A program made the position numbers and the translations under genes. The notes under the pieces are model-generated. The model did no database searches. It saw nothing but the letters and a program-made list of their open reading frames with translations, and was not told the DNA's origin. From Tipula vernalis (lineage: Eukaryota; Arthropoda; Insecta; Diptera; Tipulidae), in NCBI GenBank assembly GCA_958295665.1, contig OY282558.1:187404015-187468014 (forward strand): a stretch of 64,000 bases of DNA, given 5' to 3'. Positions 21,471-33,910 of this stretch are shown in pieces (the stretch's first letter is position 1; each line of letters begins with the position of its first letter).

Positions 21471-23511
21471 GTGGAAATCAAATGTCGAAAAATAATGCAA
21501 TCAATAATGCAATCGTTAAACACCGGTAAATTTTCGAAGTCTAAACAAGTACAGGTAAAAATGAAAAATGCTAATATTTGTCCCTGGATGAATCTAGATC
21601 TTTGGAATCTAATAAAAGAAAAAAATCGCACACTCAAAAGGTTTAAACAAAGCACAAACAACTCTGCGTTAAAGGACAGACTAGATTTACTCAATAGAAG
21701 GATCAAATCTAAAAAATACTATGCAAAAAATTATATTACAAAAAATTGTTTAATAATTTAAATCAAAAGGAAGTATGGAATCAAATAAATCAATTCATAA
21801 AGCATAATACTAAAGCGGATATCCACTCCATTGTACAAAATGATATCGAATACAAAGACCTTCCCAGTATTGTGAATATATTCAATAACCATTTTGTAAA
21901 TGCTGGCAACAGCCTCTCTTCTACAAGTAATGGTAACACTGAATTATACAATCTGCACAATAACAGCCCGAATTCATTTTTTTTGCGCCCAATCTCCGTT
22001 ACGGAAACATATAATATAATTAATAATTTAGACAATAATAAGGGTGGTGGTGAGTATGATAATATTCATAATACTGTTATAAAACGTAACTCAGCATTAT
22101 TTTCTCAAATATTGACGAATTTTTTGAATGTAGTGTTTGAAACCGGTATTTATCCTGATTGTTTGAAGATTGCAAAAGTGACACCAATATTTAAATCAGG
22201 AGACTGCAAAGCTGCTAGTAACTACCGACCAATTTCTGTCTTGTCTGTGTTTGACAAAATACTTGAAAAATTAATTGCAACTCGCCTGACTGAATATCTA
22301 AACGCTTTAGATATTTTTTACTGTCATCAATATGGTTTTAGACAGGGGTCTGGCACAGATACCGCTTTAATTGAGATTACTGATCTGATTTACCGAGCTT
22401 TCGATAATCTGGAGTATATACATATGTGGTCTATTTTTAGATCTGCAGAAAGCGTTTGAAATCGTCTACTTCTAAATAAGTTGTATTGCTATGGCTTTCG
22501 GGGCTTGGCTTATAATCTTTTGACGAGTTATCTTCAAAATCGTAAACAATTTGTGGCTTTAGATGGTGTAATTAGTAGCACTCTAACTATTAATTGCGGC
22601 GTCCCTCAGAGTAGTGTACTTGGCCCTATTCTATTCCTGATTTTCATAAATGATATATCACACCTACCTTTGGCTGGGAAAATTAGAATCTTTGCTGATG
22701 ATACCGCAATATTCTATAATTCCAAAGATTGCTCCCAAGCCATGACACACATGGAAAACGACGTTACTGTACTTATAGAATATTTCAATGTAAATAAAAT
22801 ATCTGTAAACCTCAACAAAACCAAATTTATTTTCTTTCAATCCCCATTCCTCCCTCATTGTGATTTCCAGCCCTTGCAAGCTTCAAATGGTATTATCGAG
22901 GGAGTTGATAAACTCAAATATCTTGGAGTTATACTTGTCTTGGAATGAACACATTCATACGTTGAGTTTAAAAGTCAGTCCGTTTATTTATTTGATTAAG
23001 AAGCTTGCTTCCTTTGTTCCACAACATATTCTAAAAATGATTTATTCTTCATTTATTCACACAAGATTCTATTTTGCGATTGCTTGTTTTGGTCATACTG
23101 GAAAATCAAAGATCAAAAGGTTGCAAATTTTACAAAACAAAAGCTGCAAAGCTATCTATAGGCTTCCACACTTGTTTCCCTCCATCGAGCTGTATAAGAA
23201 TGTAACTGAAGGAATCCTGCCAATAAACGCATTATTCCAATTTCATGTTTCACTATATATGTATAAATGTTTGCGGTTATCGTCAACGCTATCAAACGTT
23301 TCAGTATGTAAATCATAGCCATACAACCCGTCGTTCTAATCTTTTAAAATGTTATAAAATCAAAACTGAATTTGGTAGAAAATCCATATCGTACTTTGGT
23401 CCATATGTATATAACCATTTACCGACTGTTATTACTAGATCTGTGAATGTTTACAATTTCAAGAAAACTTTAAAGACGTATTTTACTAAACTGGTCGAAG
23501 ACTATCTTTAA
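21471..23511 (+). pseudogene. Reverse transcriptase of jockey/CR1-like element
   Basis: Five overlapping frames together give one RT: a thumb-proximal linker (MNLDLWNLIKEKNRTLKRF), RT1 with SNYRPISVLSVFDKILEKL, HQYGFRQGSGTDTALIEI, a motif-A region LDLQKAFEIV, CGVPQSSVLGPILFLIFIND, and the catalytic FADDTAIFY in 22481-22948. The C-terminal part has the usual LKYLGV-like motif and an Arg/Lys-rich end (stop 23509-23511). At least four frameshifts or stops separate these parts (near 21750, 22450, 22930 and 23270). The endonuclease is missing, so the copy is 5' truncated. The clade (jockey or CR1) is not resolved. Confidence 0.85.
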
Positions 23512-23589
23512 CGCGACATATTATCTGTATCTTTTAAATTTGTTTATTCACATTATTTTATTATTTTATATTTTTTTTATTTTTATATA

Positions 23590-24989
23590 GGTTTTGCACT
23601 CCAAATTCAACCGTTTACAAATCAGGTTTACCAATTTACAATTCAAATTCATCTTTATTCAAAACATATTCATCCTTTTCCAAATTAAATTCATCTTTAT
23701 TTAAGAACAATTTATCCTTTTCCAAAGCAAATTCGCCTTTATCCAAATCAAATTCAGCTTTATCCAAAACAAATTCATTATTTTCCAAATCAAATCCATC
23801 ATTTATGGAAATATCACATTAAAATTAAAACCATCGGATTGAAGTCCTTTGACTCTCTGATAATTCTTATTTACAATTTTTGAGATTCTTTGTGACCAAT
23901 ATTTTTGAGATTATTTCGAAATTCAGTGATGAACCAGTAAAAACTTAATTGTTTGTACTGGTAAGCGGGAGGGAACCTAAACTTGCCTGGCACTCTAAAT
24001 GTCTAATTCCTAATAAAAATTCTACATTTCAAAAATGTTGTACACATTTTCTAAATATCAACATTCTTAAATATGACGAATTTTTAAGTTTTTACTAACT
24101 TTAAAGATTTAGACCTTTAAACTCACATTTTCCATATTCGCCTTCGCAAATCCGCAATAATAAATATTCCAAACTCCAGAAATCTTAAATTTCATAAAAT
24201 CCTTATTTAAGCTTCTAAGACTTTCCACTTTCTAAATTCCTGACACTTAGGGTGAATTTTAGAGTGAAGTTCAGCGTTAGTTTTAGAGAGGGTTTTTCAG
24301 TGAATTTTAGAGTGATTTCTTGGGTAGGTTGAATTAAAGGATATATTTTAGGGTGAATTTTAAGTAAAATTTTAGGGTTAATTTTATAGTGAGTTGTAGG
24401 TTGAATTGGTTGACTTGAGTGAATTTCAGAATTAATTTGTCGTAATATTAAGAAGAAGTTTAAAGTTTATGATGAATTTGATAGAGCATTTGGATTGATT
24501 TTGGTTTGAATTTTAGGATGAACTTTAAGGCTTTGTTGTACGGTTAAGTTACAACGCACCGTAGTTTTAAGGAAAATTTAAAGGTGGATTTTTAGTTAAT
24601 ACGACATTATATGATAAATTTCGCAATGAATTTTAAGTTGAATTTAATAGATCAATTTTGAATCCATTCTACAGTGAATTTTGCGATGAAATCTAAGGTG
24701 AAGCTTATAATCAATTATAGGCCGAATACCTTAATTACAGTAAATTAAATATATTATGTTGGTTTTATATCGTCTACGGTTGAATTTGATTTGGAAAAGG
24801 ATGAATATATTTTGGATAAAGGTGAATTTGATTTGGATAAAGGCGAACTTGATTTGAAAAAGGATAAATATGTTTTTAATAAAGATGAATTTGATTTGAA
24901 AAAGGATGATTATTTTTTGGATAAAGGTGTACTTGATTTTGAAAAGGATGATTGTGTTTTGTAAAAGGCTGAATTTGAAGTGCAAAACC
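23590..24989. mobile_element. Foldback-like element with 21-bp repeats in its inverted ends
   Basis: The ends are inverted copies starting GGTTTTGCACTYCAAATTCA. Behind each lies an array of a diverged 21-bp unit (CAAATCAAATTCA... with CTTTATC or CTTTTCC), at 23628-23815 and, inverted, at 24779-24975. Long inverted repeats made of short tandem repeats are the hallmark of Foldback (FB) elements. The middle has no transposase. The insertion splits a retrotransposon 3' UTR. Confidence 0.75.
24245..24720 (+). repeat. Degenerate short repeats in the Foldback centre
   Basis: Variants of TTAGGGTGAATTTTAG recur many times with irregular spacing of about 20-30 bp. They differ from the 21-bp units of the arms. 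Confidence 0.5.
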
Positions 24990-25214
24990 CATATATTTAA
25001 CTTTCAGTTTATTACTAAATTGTTATTTTTTACCTTGTACATTATTTCTGTCTAATTTTTGTTTTAGAGGAGAGCTGATTAGCTTTCAAAGGACCATAAA
25101 TCCATTGGCTATCCGCTCTCCTCAAAACTTTTAGTTTTAGTTTACTGTTAAAAATTGTTATTTTTAATAAATAAATAAAATATTTTATCGTGTTAAAAAA
25201 AAAAAAAAAAAAAT

Positions 25215-26762
25215 CGGTCCACTAAACTTCTTAAGTTTAAAATTTTTCGCTGGTTGGAATGTCAAAAAAAATAAGAAAAATTAGTGTCGTTAAAATTTTT
25301 AAGTTTATAATTTTTGGCTGGTTGAGCCTTTAGCCAACTATGGGCGAACTGTCAAAATGAAATTAAAAAAAATCAGGTTTCGTTCAGTTTCTTATTTTTT
25401 TTATTCCAAGTATGGTTACGCATACGCGTAGTCGTTGATTTTAAATTGACTAGTCAAGTCTAGTTTTTCTTTTTTGATTTTTTTTATGGGTAGTTGAGTT
25501 TTTAGTTGTGACAAATATAGTCGATTAAAAAAAAATAATATAGATAGTTTGCCTTTGGGCCAATGGAGACCGGTATTTTTTTTTTGTTTTGTATATTTTG
25601 CCTTTGGTAAATGCACTATTTGCAAATGCAATATTTCGATTATTCACTGGTGTGTGGTGAGAAAAAAAAAACGAAAAAAAACAAATCGGGAAAATACCAG
25701 ATTTGGCTTCTTTTAGCTGTACTCTGTGCAGTTATTGTGTGTGCGTGATATTGCGGCAGTATTCCCGCCCGTGGGGGCAGGGCAGCCATTTTGAGGGGGT
25801 TCCTGCGACGGTGCTGGTAGCGGTGTGGCCGGACGGGCCGTATAAGTTATTTAAAGTTATTTTTTTCTTCTTTTAATATTGTTCACGCACTCTAATAAAT
25901 ATGAATTTCATTGCGATTCGTTGCCCATAATTTGTTTCTTTACTAAAGAAATATTTTTATGTAATAACGGGATATTTTGTATGTGTAGTATAGACCTAAA
26001 CACATTTATGTAGTTTGTACAGAATTGTTTATGTACATGTAATCGCTTTATATACAAATTTGTATTACCTTTTCAGTTACAGTCTTTTTTTACGTGTGCT
26101 CAAACAAACAAATATTTTAAATAAAATTATAAAAATAAAATAATAAAAATTAAAATTTATAACAAATTGTTTATTTTAATAAATTATAAAATATTCATCG
26201 TTTGATACTTTAAATAAAAATATCTTCGAGTTTTTCAAAATTTATTAATGGTGACAGCAATTTTTAAATTCTTCGACTAGCGTCACCAAATATAAACTAA
26301 GTCAAATTTTTTTTTTTGAATTTTCATAGTAAATTGTAGTTTAACGATTTTTTTTATTTTGCTTTATTGTACCTCATTGAAAATATAATAGTTTGATCTT
26401 GTATTTCTTTTTATGTTTATATATCTAACACTATATATAGTATATATTTTATTTTATTTTGGTTCGTGGTGGTGCACAATTTTACTTTGCACTCCCATCC
26501 AGAGCAATATTTTTCGCTTCGGTTTTTTTTCTCGATTGTAATTTTCAGTTTTCCACCAATTGTTCTTTCAGAATACTAAATTCAGCTATTTGTCGTTCGC
26601 TTTGGTATGGTTCGATGTTTGTAACGGTTTATTTGTAAATTTTTGCTGATTAAATTATAACGTAGATTCAGTGAAAACATTTTGTGAGTAATTTTGTGCT
26701 TATTTTGTGTACCGGTGATTAATGAGTGATAGTGGGATTTTTTTACTTTCTTCTCTCACAAA
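25215..26762. other. AT-rich spacer with one GC-rich island
   Basis: No gene recognised. Two tandem copies of a ~36-bp motif (25219-25255, 25290-25325) include AATTTTTCGCTGGTT. A short GC-rich stretch at 25750-25850 could be a fragment of an element or a promoter region; I cannot decide. Confidence 0.4.
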
Positions 26763-27060
26763 TCACACTAATTTAGTCATGAGTGAATACATTTCTTGCA
26801 TTATCGATTGATGTGAGGCATGATCGTGTGGAGGGTCGGCCTTTTCCATATTTGTTCCGGGCGTGCCGTTCGTTCCTCGGAGTTGGTCGTGCTGGGACGA
26901 CGGTTTTGGTTCCAGGGAGTCGTCGCTGGGACTGTCATGCGGGCGTCCTTCCATACCTGATTGGTAACGGTCATCGCCGCAACTGGGAGACAGCATCTCA
27001 CTATGCGGGCCGATGAGGGGAGGCCCGTGTGGTAGTCATGGCGGGGATCGCCTATAATTG
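26763..27060 (-). other. GC-rich open frame, perhaps a gag N-terminus
   Basis: A 77-codon frame (26763-26996) begins MLSPSCGDDRYQSG and is hydrophilic and Pro/Ser/His-rich, ending in a helical stretch (SIMQEMYSLMTKL). Composition differs sharply from the AT-rich surroundings, suggesting a retrotransposon fragment. No catalytic motif is visible, so the assignment is a guess. Confidence 0.25.
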
Positions 27061-27447
27061 AGACTGTCGCTCCGGAACGACCACTCCTGGTTTATTATTT
27101 CCTTAGCTGCTGAGGCCGTGGCATGAGAGTTTCAAATTCCCCTTTTCCTTCTCATTTTATTCTTCATGCGGTTATTCAAGCATGAGAATATGTCTGGAAA
27201 ACCCCACGCCGCACCGTGAGCTCTAGACAGCTACTATACCGCACCAGACCTCTATTTTCATGTCTGTTAACGGAATCCCCTTGTTGGGATTTCGTTACAA
27301 TGCGTATGTTAAAAAGTTTAGCAGTCCTCAAACCACATGAAATTCCAAATTATTATATTAAATTTAAAAACGAGTTTGAAAAAGAAATATTAAAAATCAA
27401 CAAAAAATTATTGAACCTTCTTATCATCCGTATTTCTGATCATTGGT
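27061..27447. other. Spacer, no gene seen
   Basis: Mixed composition. I see no motif that I can name; the part nearest 27440 joins abruptly to the ORF1 relic to the right. Confidence 0.4.
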
Positions 27448-28118
27448 ACAACCAGAGCGTCAGGGCGGGCCGGCCTTAGACGCGGACGCTGTGGCTTTTT
27501 CTTCGGCTTTTCTTGACTTTACCATTTCCCAACCTCCTGCAGAAAGACCCCTCTTGGGCGTTTTAGCCTTGGGAGTTTTCGCCTGAAAAAGCGAAGCTGC
27601 GGGTTGGTCTGCTCTACTGGGAGTTACTCCTTCTCTGTATGCCAGTTTTTGGTTTTTTATCTGGCTTCAGGAGGCGCCTCGCTTTGTTTTATTTTATCGG
27701 TTGCTCGCAACTTCGGCTTCTCCGGTTGAGCTATAAACGCCGGTGAGGTTTGCGTATCGTTCACCTTGCTTTCCTTTTGTGGTGTTAGTCCCAGATTCTC
27801 ATTACACTGTGTGAGCATCTCAAAGATCGAACACAATGACCTCGAATAATCCTTTATCTCCTTGTGGACGTTATTTTTGGGCTTGGCATACTCGTGTAGG
27901 CCTCTAGTCTTCTGGCCTAGCCAATCTCACAGCTCTCGTCTCTTCTGTTCCTTACTTGTAGTTTTTAATGCACCAGTGGCCAAGTTTGCCACCGCTGGTA
28001 CACTGCAGTCATTGAATAACGACGCTTGGGAGCCTCCTTGCTCACTCCCGATAAGCGCCGGTACTGGAGATACGACTCCTTGCACCGTACGGTTTGCCAT
28101 ATTTTCCTGACTCACCAT
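27448..28118 (-). pseudogene. ORF1 fragment of an R1-like non-LTR element
   Basis: Reading leftwards from 28118, the frame opens with MVSQENMANRTVQG, then after frameshifts contains KTRGLHEYAKPKNNVHKEIK and a long linker, and ends near RPRLRPARPDALVV (about 27450-27480). The NNVH.EIK and RPDALVV signatures recur in ORF1 of R1-clade insect elements. A GC-rich leader follows to about 28265. The 3' side is missing, which is unusual for ordinary 5' truncation and points to a later deletion or insertion. An R1-clade RT occurs at 62186-64000, but a common family cannot be shown. Confidence 0.6.
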
Positions 28119-28265
28119 ATTTGGTTTAAAATCGGTGTTCCTTCCCCTTGTCTGTTTGGTCCACGAGAGGTATTTTATTTCCCTCTTACCCTCTAGAACT
28201 AGTGGGCATTCCCTAATCCGCGACCTGGGGACGCGCTACGTAGGGGCTACAGACTCCCCCCGTTG
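28119..28265 (-). other. GC-rich leader of the R1-like relic
   Basis: This non-coding, GC-rich stretch upstream of the ORF1 relic ends at a C-run followed by a short GT repeat (28266-28284). Confidence 0.45.
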
Positions 28266-28541
28266 TGTATGTGTGTGTGTTAATATCTTTTATAAATCTT
28301 AACGGCTTTGCCGGAAGTTTTCCAAAAGGAAAAGTATTTTTCCACATTTCCGTTACAGTAAATATTTTCATTAAAAATTATTGACCAAAACGGCAGATAA
28401 CTTAAATATTTTTTTAAAAATAATTGCAGAAATTCCGGGTTATAATTTGGGTTTAACGGATTATTTTTACTTTGTATATTTTCTTCAGAAGTAGATTCTG
28501 ATAAAGATTTAAAATCCTAGTAAAATTTTCTTTGTAGGTAC

Positions 28542-30270
28542 CTACAAAGTTTCTTTTAATTGCCGGCTATAATTGTCATTAACATCGTTGTATATTTGTT
28601 GGACGCTATCACCCGATTTGATTTGCAAAAATGTCATTGTGGACATTAGAGCCTGGTCCAAAGCATTACAAGCAGACTCAGTGAGGTATTTGTTTTGTAA
28701 AACAGTGCATAAATCGAGCCATAATTGTTTTAATTTCGCGTAATCTCTTATTAAATATAACGAAGCGATAACTTCTTTCAAAATTTTCTTGCTTTTGTTT
28801 GATTTCGTAAAATATTTATTTACATCGGCTGTCATGCAATGCATCAAATGCATGCAACACACAGGCGGACATCAATAATATTATTTGGCTTAGGCTTTCA
28901 ATTTAAAGAATTATGCCAAAAATTCAAGTAACTACTGCACTATATCCATTTTATTAAATGCGTCTAATACTGCATTTATTTGCGCAAAATTTAAATCAGT
29001 AACGATGATTTTAATAATAGGCCATGCCTTAAATTGGTTTTGAATCTCAATTCGGTACGATCTTAACCAACCACCAATAATGTCCAAATTGTGGCTTGAA
29101 CTAACCATATCGGTCAACGGAAATGGATCGTTCGGTTCATTATCATGCAGTTTAATTGGAGCAACAATAGCTTAATAAAATATACATGCTTCCGTGTTCA
29201 GTGGATTTCTTAATAAACCTCCCGTAGCATCCAAATAGCCCACTAAATTGTTTGCGATTTTCATTAAATAGGATTTTTAATATTTCGATTTGTATTTTGC
29301 CGTACTTTATTAAAACAAACGGTTTTATACAAAACTTTTGTATTAAGCCACTATTCTTCGTAAAATTTCCTGTGTTATGTCATTTAAATCATTTGAGTGA
29401 TTATTTTCTGGATTAATATTAATTATATTAGTTTTATTCACAAAATCTTCGTCCTCGTTTATGACGATCTTCTAGTAAACCTGTTCAGCGAATTTTTCCG
29501 ACACTAGTTTTTTTTTAAATTTATTCGGTGGTCCCTTTTACCTGCCGAGTTTTTAATTGTTCGTGACACTTGGGCACATTTGTGGAATACATCATGTCAA
29601 AAATTCCTTTATGTAAATTAAAGCTTTTTAGTTTATATTGATTACAATTAGTGTGGCCACAATAAGCACGAATACTGATACCATATTTGCCGTAATCAGT
29701 AGGCTTAATGTTAATCAAACAACCACTTTTCTCGGATAATGCATTGGCTGCATACAATGCTTGGACATAGGTTTTTGCTCGTAATTGGCCGTTTGAAATC
29801 AACGTTGGGATACCAAGAGATTTTTAACTGTCCTATTGCTTCTGTGTACATATTTGTAGACTTAATGTTTACCTGTTTTCGTTGTCATATTTTTGGCTCG
29901 ACCGTTTGAAAAACATCATCATCGGATAAAACTGTTGATAACATAGAGAGAGATGCATAATTTTCAATTGGTATGCCTTCAGAAGATCGATTATTGCTTA
30001 AATTAAAATTACATAGATGGTTGTAAATTATGTTCACTTTTACCAATTTTCTCCTTTAAAGATTCAATAAAATATTTCGGTTTAAAAATTTTCGACGATT
30101 ATTATCTCTATTTTTTAAACCTTTAATATTTTTACTCAAAATAGAAAATATTCTTTGATTGAACAAATGTTTCAAATCTCTTCTGTTCAAACCACTAGTA
30201 TTTTTGTATAATAATTTGTTGGATCTCATCAAATTTTGATTTGTCCAAAGTTAATTGTTTGAAAGGCATT
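28542..30270 (-). pseudogene. Decayed transposase-like protein, family uncertain
   Basis: Remnants on one strand line up in order: a probable start near 30270 (MPFKQLTLDKSKFDEIQQ), ISIRAYCGHTNCNQYKLKSF with paired Cys and RQVKG (29521-29802), SHNLDIIGGWLRSYRIEI followed by IIVTDLNFAQINAVLDAFN (28932-29117), then CCMHLMHCMTADVNKYF (28542-28862). A Cys-containing N-terminal domain, an Asp after a hydrophobic strand and a later Cys/His cluster resemble a large arthropod/cnidarian repeat family that is sometimes linked to MULE-type transposases. That link is from memory and uncertain. Stops and frameshifts between blocks show it is dead. Confidence 0.5.
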
Positions 30271-32435
30271 TTTAATATGGTCTATTTGCGTCAGTTAAAT
30301 AAATAATCAATATCCTTTAAATTGTTTAATGTTTAACTTATCGGTTCAAAACTTTATTAAATGCTTTCGTCATTCAGAAAATCTACAGGTGTACTTATAC
30401 TTTTATCCAACAATAATTTACGGAATGTTTATTTGACTCACTTTAAAAATTTTTATATCAACCAATAAAAAACGTTGCAGTAATGCTATTTAATCTTTCA
30501 AGTTTAAACATTTACATCGGCCGTACCGATTTATGAAAAATTAGGGAAATTATTTATTACATAAATACATAAATATAATTCTGCAATAAAAAAATTCTCA
30601 ATACGTAAAAATGTATATAAATAGGTACTATGTATTTCAGTTCTTTCCCTAGTAGAAAAAGTTCATCAAGTAACCAATACAAGAATGCATCAACTCAAAC
30701 AATTCAACAAAGTATATAGACTTTTGCTCAAGTGTATAATTTTCAACTGTTCAAATTTAGTGGTATATGTAAAAAATATGAATAAGTGAAAATATTGAAG
30801 AATAATTCAGGGAAGCTACTGATGCCATTCTGGTCCTTACTCGGTTTAAGAAATTTAATGTAATAACTCAGAAAAAACCGTTAAAAAATTCTATATTTTA
30901 TATTTCTTTCTCCCTTTTATCCCTGTTGTATCTCAATTTATTTTACGTTTTGTTTAGTTTGCTTTTAAACATTGTACAAATCAGGCACATATAAAAAATT
31001 TTGTTTTATGCCAAAAACCTGTTCAGCTCAAAATTAAGTAAATTATAATAATTAAAAATCATCGCAATATCTTTATATGACCTGAATGAATGACATTTTA
31101 CTGCGTACTTTCCCTTCCATTTTGTTACAGATATTTTGATTTTACAGACGCATTTCATTTTGGAACTCATGCGAAATTACTTACTATTTTCGAACACACT
31201 TTCTATCCAAAGTCAATAAGAAATGTATTAGTAATTTTCAATGATTATGTTACATAAACTTGCAATGAATCGCTCTTCAACATTCATAATGAACCTCATT
31301 TAATTGTTTACAGAAACATTCATTTAAAAATGAAAATTATATAAATGAGTTTAGTCCCGGGCCCTGAATATAGTTCATCTAATGGTCATTAGGAATTACA
31401 AGCAGAATTCATCAGTGAAATCATCAATTACCTTCTACTAGGGCATAACTACAGAAGGGGTTTTTCGTTTTCCGTTGGTTTCATTATTTAGTACCGCTAA
31501 ACCTAAGAGCATAAAAATATTTAGAGTGTAAAGTGTACATGAAAAGAGAATTAAAAAATTGAAACAACTTCTGTCAGAAATATGTTTCGTTGTTATACTT
31601 TCTCGATTTGTATTTACTGGTTAGGTTTCCAACATGAAAGTTTATATAAAAATTATAATTGAAAATGTAAAGATGTCGAGAAAACTAAATCTATTTTGAA
31701 AATTGTTATAACACGAATTTTTAACCAAAATAAATGCAAGTAATGCAATATCGAAGAATTTGTATTGAATAATGATTATTTTGCACTACTAAATATTAAA
31801 CTAATAGTGTAGTGTTAAAGCACATGCAAAATGTTATTTGACAACATATTCTCAGTAAAAGTTATGATAAATTTCATTGAAAATAAAAATTAAAATACTA
31901 AAATTAAACTATTTACCCACGATACACAGGCCGATTGTGAAAATTGCACCCATATAGCTGATCTTAGATTTTCGCCAGTTAGTTTATACTATTACCAACT
32001 CAAAACATAAAGTATCATTTCCGGCCTACTAAGTTCTTATGAGATAGACAATAAAAAATGTAAAATTATGATCAGTTTATATTGAATATTTTCTATTGGA
32101 AATACACTATATAGAAAAAACTGGGATGGGATGAGACAGTGCTACCTGATGAACATATTTATTTTTTCTGGGATGAAAAAGTGGGATAACTTCACATGCT
32201 TCATTTTTATTGAAAAAATCTTTTGATGCTTTATGTTTTTGAATAGTAACTGTAGATTCAGAAGTTTTATGTTTTTTGCAAATTTTTCGTTATATTGTAC
32301 AAATGGAAGACCACTTCCAGAAAATAGAAATACTTTGTAGTTTCTAAAAGGGCTGTTAAGTCTGAACCGGAGCTGGATCCCCGAAGAACCCGCTGACTCG
32401 GTTTTTTATGTTTCACTGTCCGCACAACAATAGGC
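30271..32435. other. AT-rich region, nothing assignable
   Basis: Short frames only. No repeats, RNA genes or conserved motifs were recognised. Confidence 0.5.
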
Positions 32436-32446
32436 GCATTTTTTTA

Positions 32447-32480
32447 TTAGCTCCGGATAGCTGGTATCCGGAGCAGCTAA
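32447..32480. repeat. Terminal hairpin
   Basis: GCTCCGGATA and TATCCGGAGC face each other across five bases, forming a strong stem at the left end of the element. Confidence 0.7.
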
Positions 32481-32665
32481 TTTTCTGTGATAAAACTGTT
32501 TGACAGTTGCAGTTAAATGTTTGACAAGCTATTTATGCATATACAATTAATTTATTTAAAACTAATCTATAATTTTTAATTCAACTTTTTAACTAAAAAT
32601 CTATAAAAAAAATATTTAGCTCCACCTATTTATCTGGAACTGCTATCCGGAGCTGCTATAGGGAG

Positions 32666-33458
32666 CAAAAATAAATTTGAAATTTTTTTGGTTTTTGTAC
32701 AACCCTAATTGTGGCAAACTTCATTTTGGTTTAAAAATTTTGATGGAATGTCAAATTCAAATGTCATATCGCCGTGGAAAGTTTTCAGAATAATAAATAC
32801 GTATTCAAATAAATATGTACGTACTTAAAATTTATTCGTTTATAATATTTTTTGTGATGAAAATAAAAGATCAATACGTGGGATCGTCCTCATTTTCTTC
32901 CATAGCTTCTACTCGTATTACATAATTATTGAAACAAAATATGATTCATTAAATATTTTCAACTTGTGTACAGAGCATACACACTTGAATGAATGCATAT
33001 TTAAATCTACGAAGCTCTATCAACTACATAAAAAACTGACAAAAAAAAATTTATGGTTTTATATGGTTTTTATTATTTATTTAATTTTTCTATGAACGTA
33101 CGTAAATAAGGGGATTTTAAAATAAATTATTTTGTGTCGTATATTCCAATTTTTTGATTTTTTACGCCTGGACATGGAAATAGATTTTGTGTAGGACAAA
33201 GAAACCCAAACATATTGGTTTTGATTTTGTTGATTGTTTAGAAGGCGACACAAAAACTTTAAACACTACTTAATGATGTTCGAACTGATTAATTTACGTA
33301 ATTAATTATTATTAATACCGGTAACATTTATTTAAACATTCAAAATTTTTCCAAGTTGACATTCATATCAAAATTAATATTTTTTTCGAATATTTACATA
33401 TTTTATAGCAAACTAAAATTAATATATACGAATATGTATTTGTATATATCTATATTAA
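32666..33458. other. AT-rich interior, no gene
   Basis: Nothing recognised except short AT runs. Confidence 0.5.
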
Positions 33459-33893
33459 TACATTTTTGTCTTGTCAAATAAGGTTCGTATCACTGGATTG
33501 TGAATAATACAAAATCAATTTAATTTATCACCAACGAATTTATTTAGCTAACACAAGAATTATTACAACACAGTTAATTAATAAAAATTCACAAAATCAC
33601 TTTAAATAAATTATTCTCAAATTTTACGATACACTTATAATTTTCATTTCCACTAAAACACTTTCTAAATCACTTTTTTAATTTCTTTTTAATCTTAACA
33701 CTATCGCTTACCAAATACTACCAATCCAATTCGATTTCGTTCGCCTTTTTATATACACAAACCAAACTTCTAGAAAGCTCATGGCTTTTCCAGTTACTAT
33801 AGCGTAGAACATTACGTAACAATTTTTTTCATGGAAAATTCCAGTTTAGTACAGTTAAATACACTCTATTAAACACTAGGTGTCACCGTCACA
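33459..33893 (-). repeat. Solo LTR of the gypsy family found at 58602-59056
   Basis: The reverse complement matches the 3' LTR at 58602-59056, from TGTGACGGTGACACCTAG to a decayed end near TTGACAAG. No internal element sequence is attached. Confidence 0.85.
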
Positions 33894-33910
33894 ATATCCT
33901 ATTACAAACT

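Larger units (their letters stand above)
21382..25214 (+). mobile_element. Jockey/CR1-like non-LTR element, 5' truncated
   Basis: An RT-coding region without the endonuclease is followed by a 3' UTR and a poly(A) run (about 25195-25214) preceded by AATAAATAAATAAA. A Foldback-like insertion (23590-24989) splits the 3' UTR. The left boundary is uncertain because the LOA-type element sits beside it. Confidence 0.75.

Noticed and set aside
24731..24985. 84-codon hydrophobic repeat frame
   Set aside because: Artefact of the 21-bp tandem units of the Foldback-like element.
25750..25850. GC-rich island that could be a host promoter
   Set aside because: No gene follows and element fragments of similar composition occur nearby.
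30614..30643. TATATAAATA followed about 25 bp later by TTTCAGTT, like an arthropod TATA/initiator
   Set aside because: AT-rich context makes this likely by chance, and no convincing gene follows.
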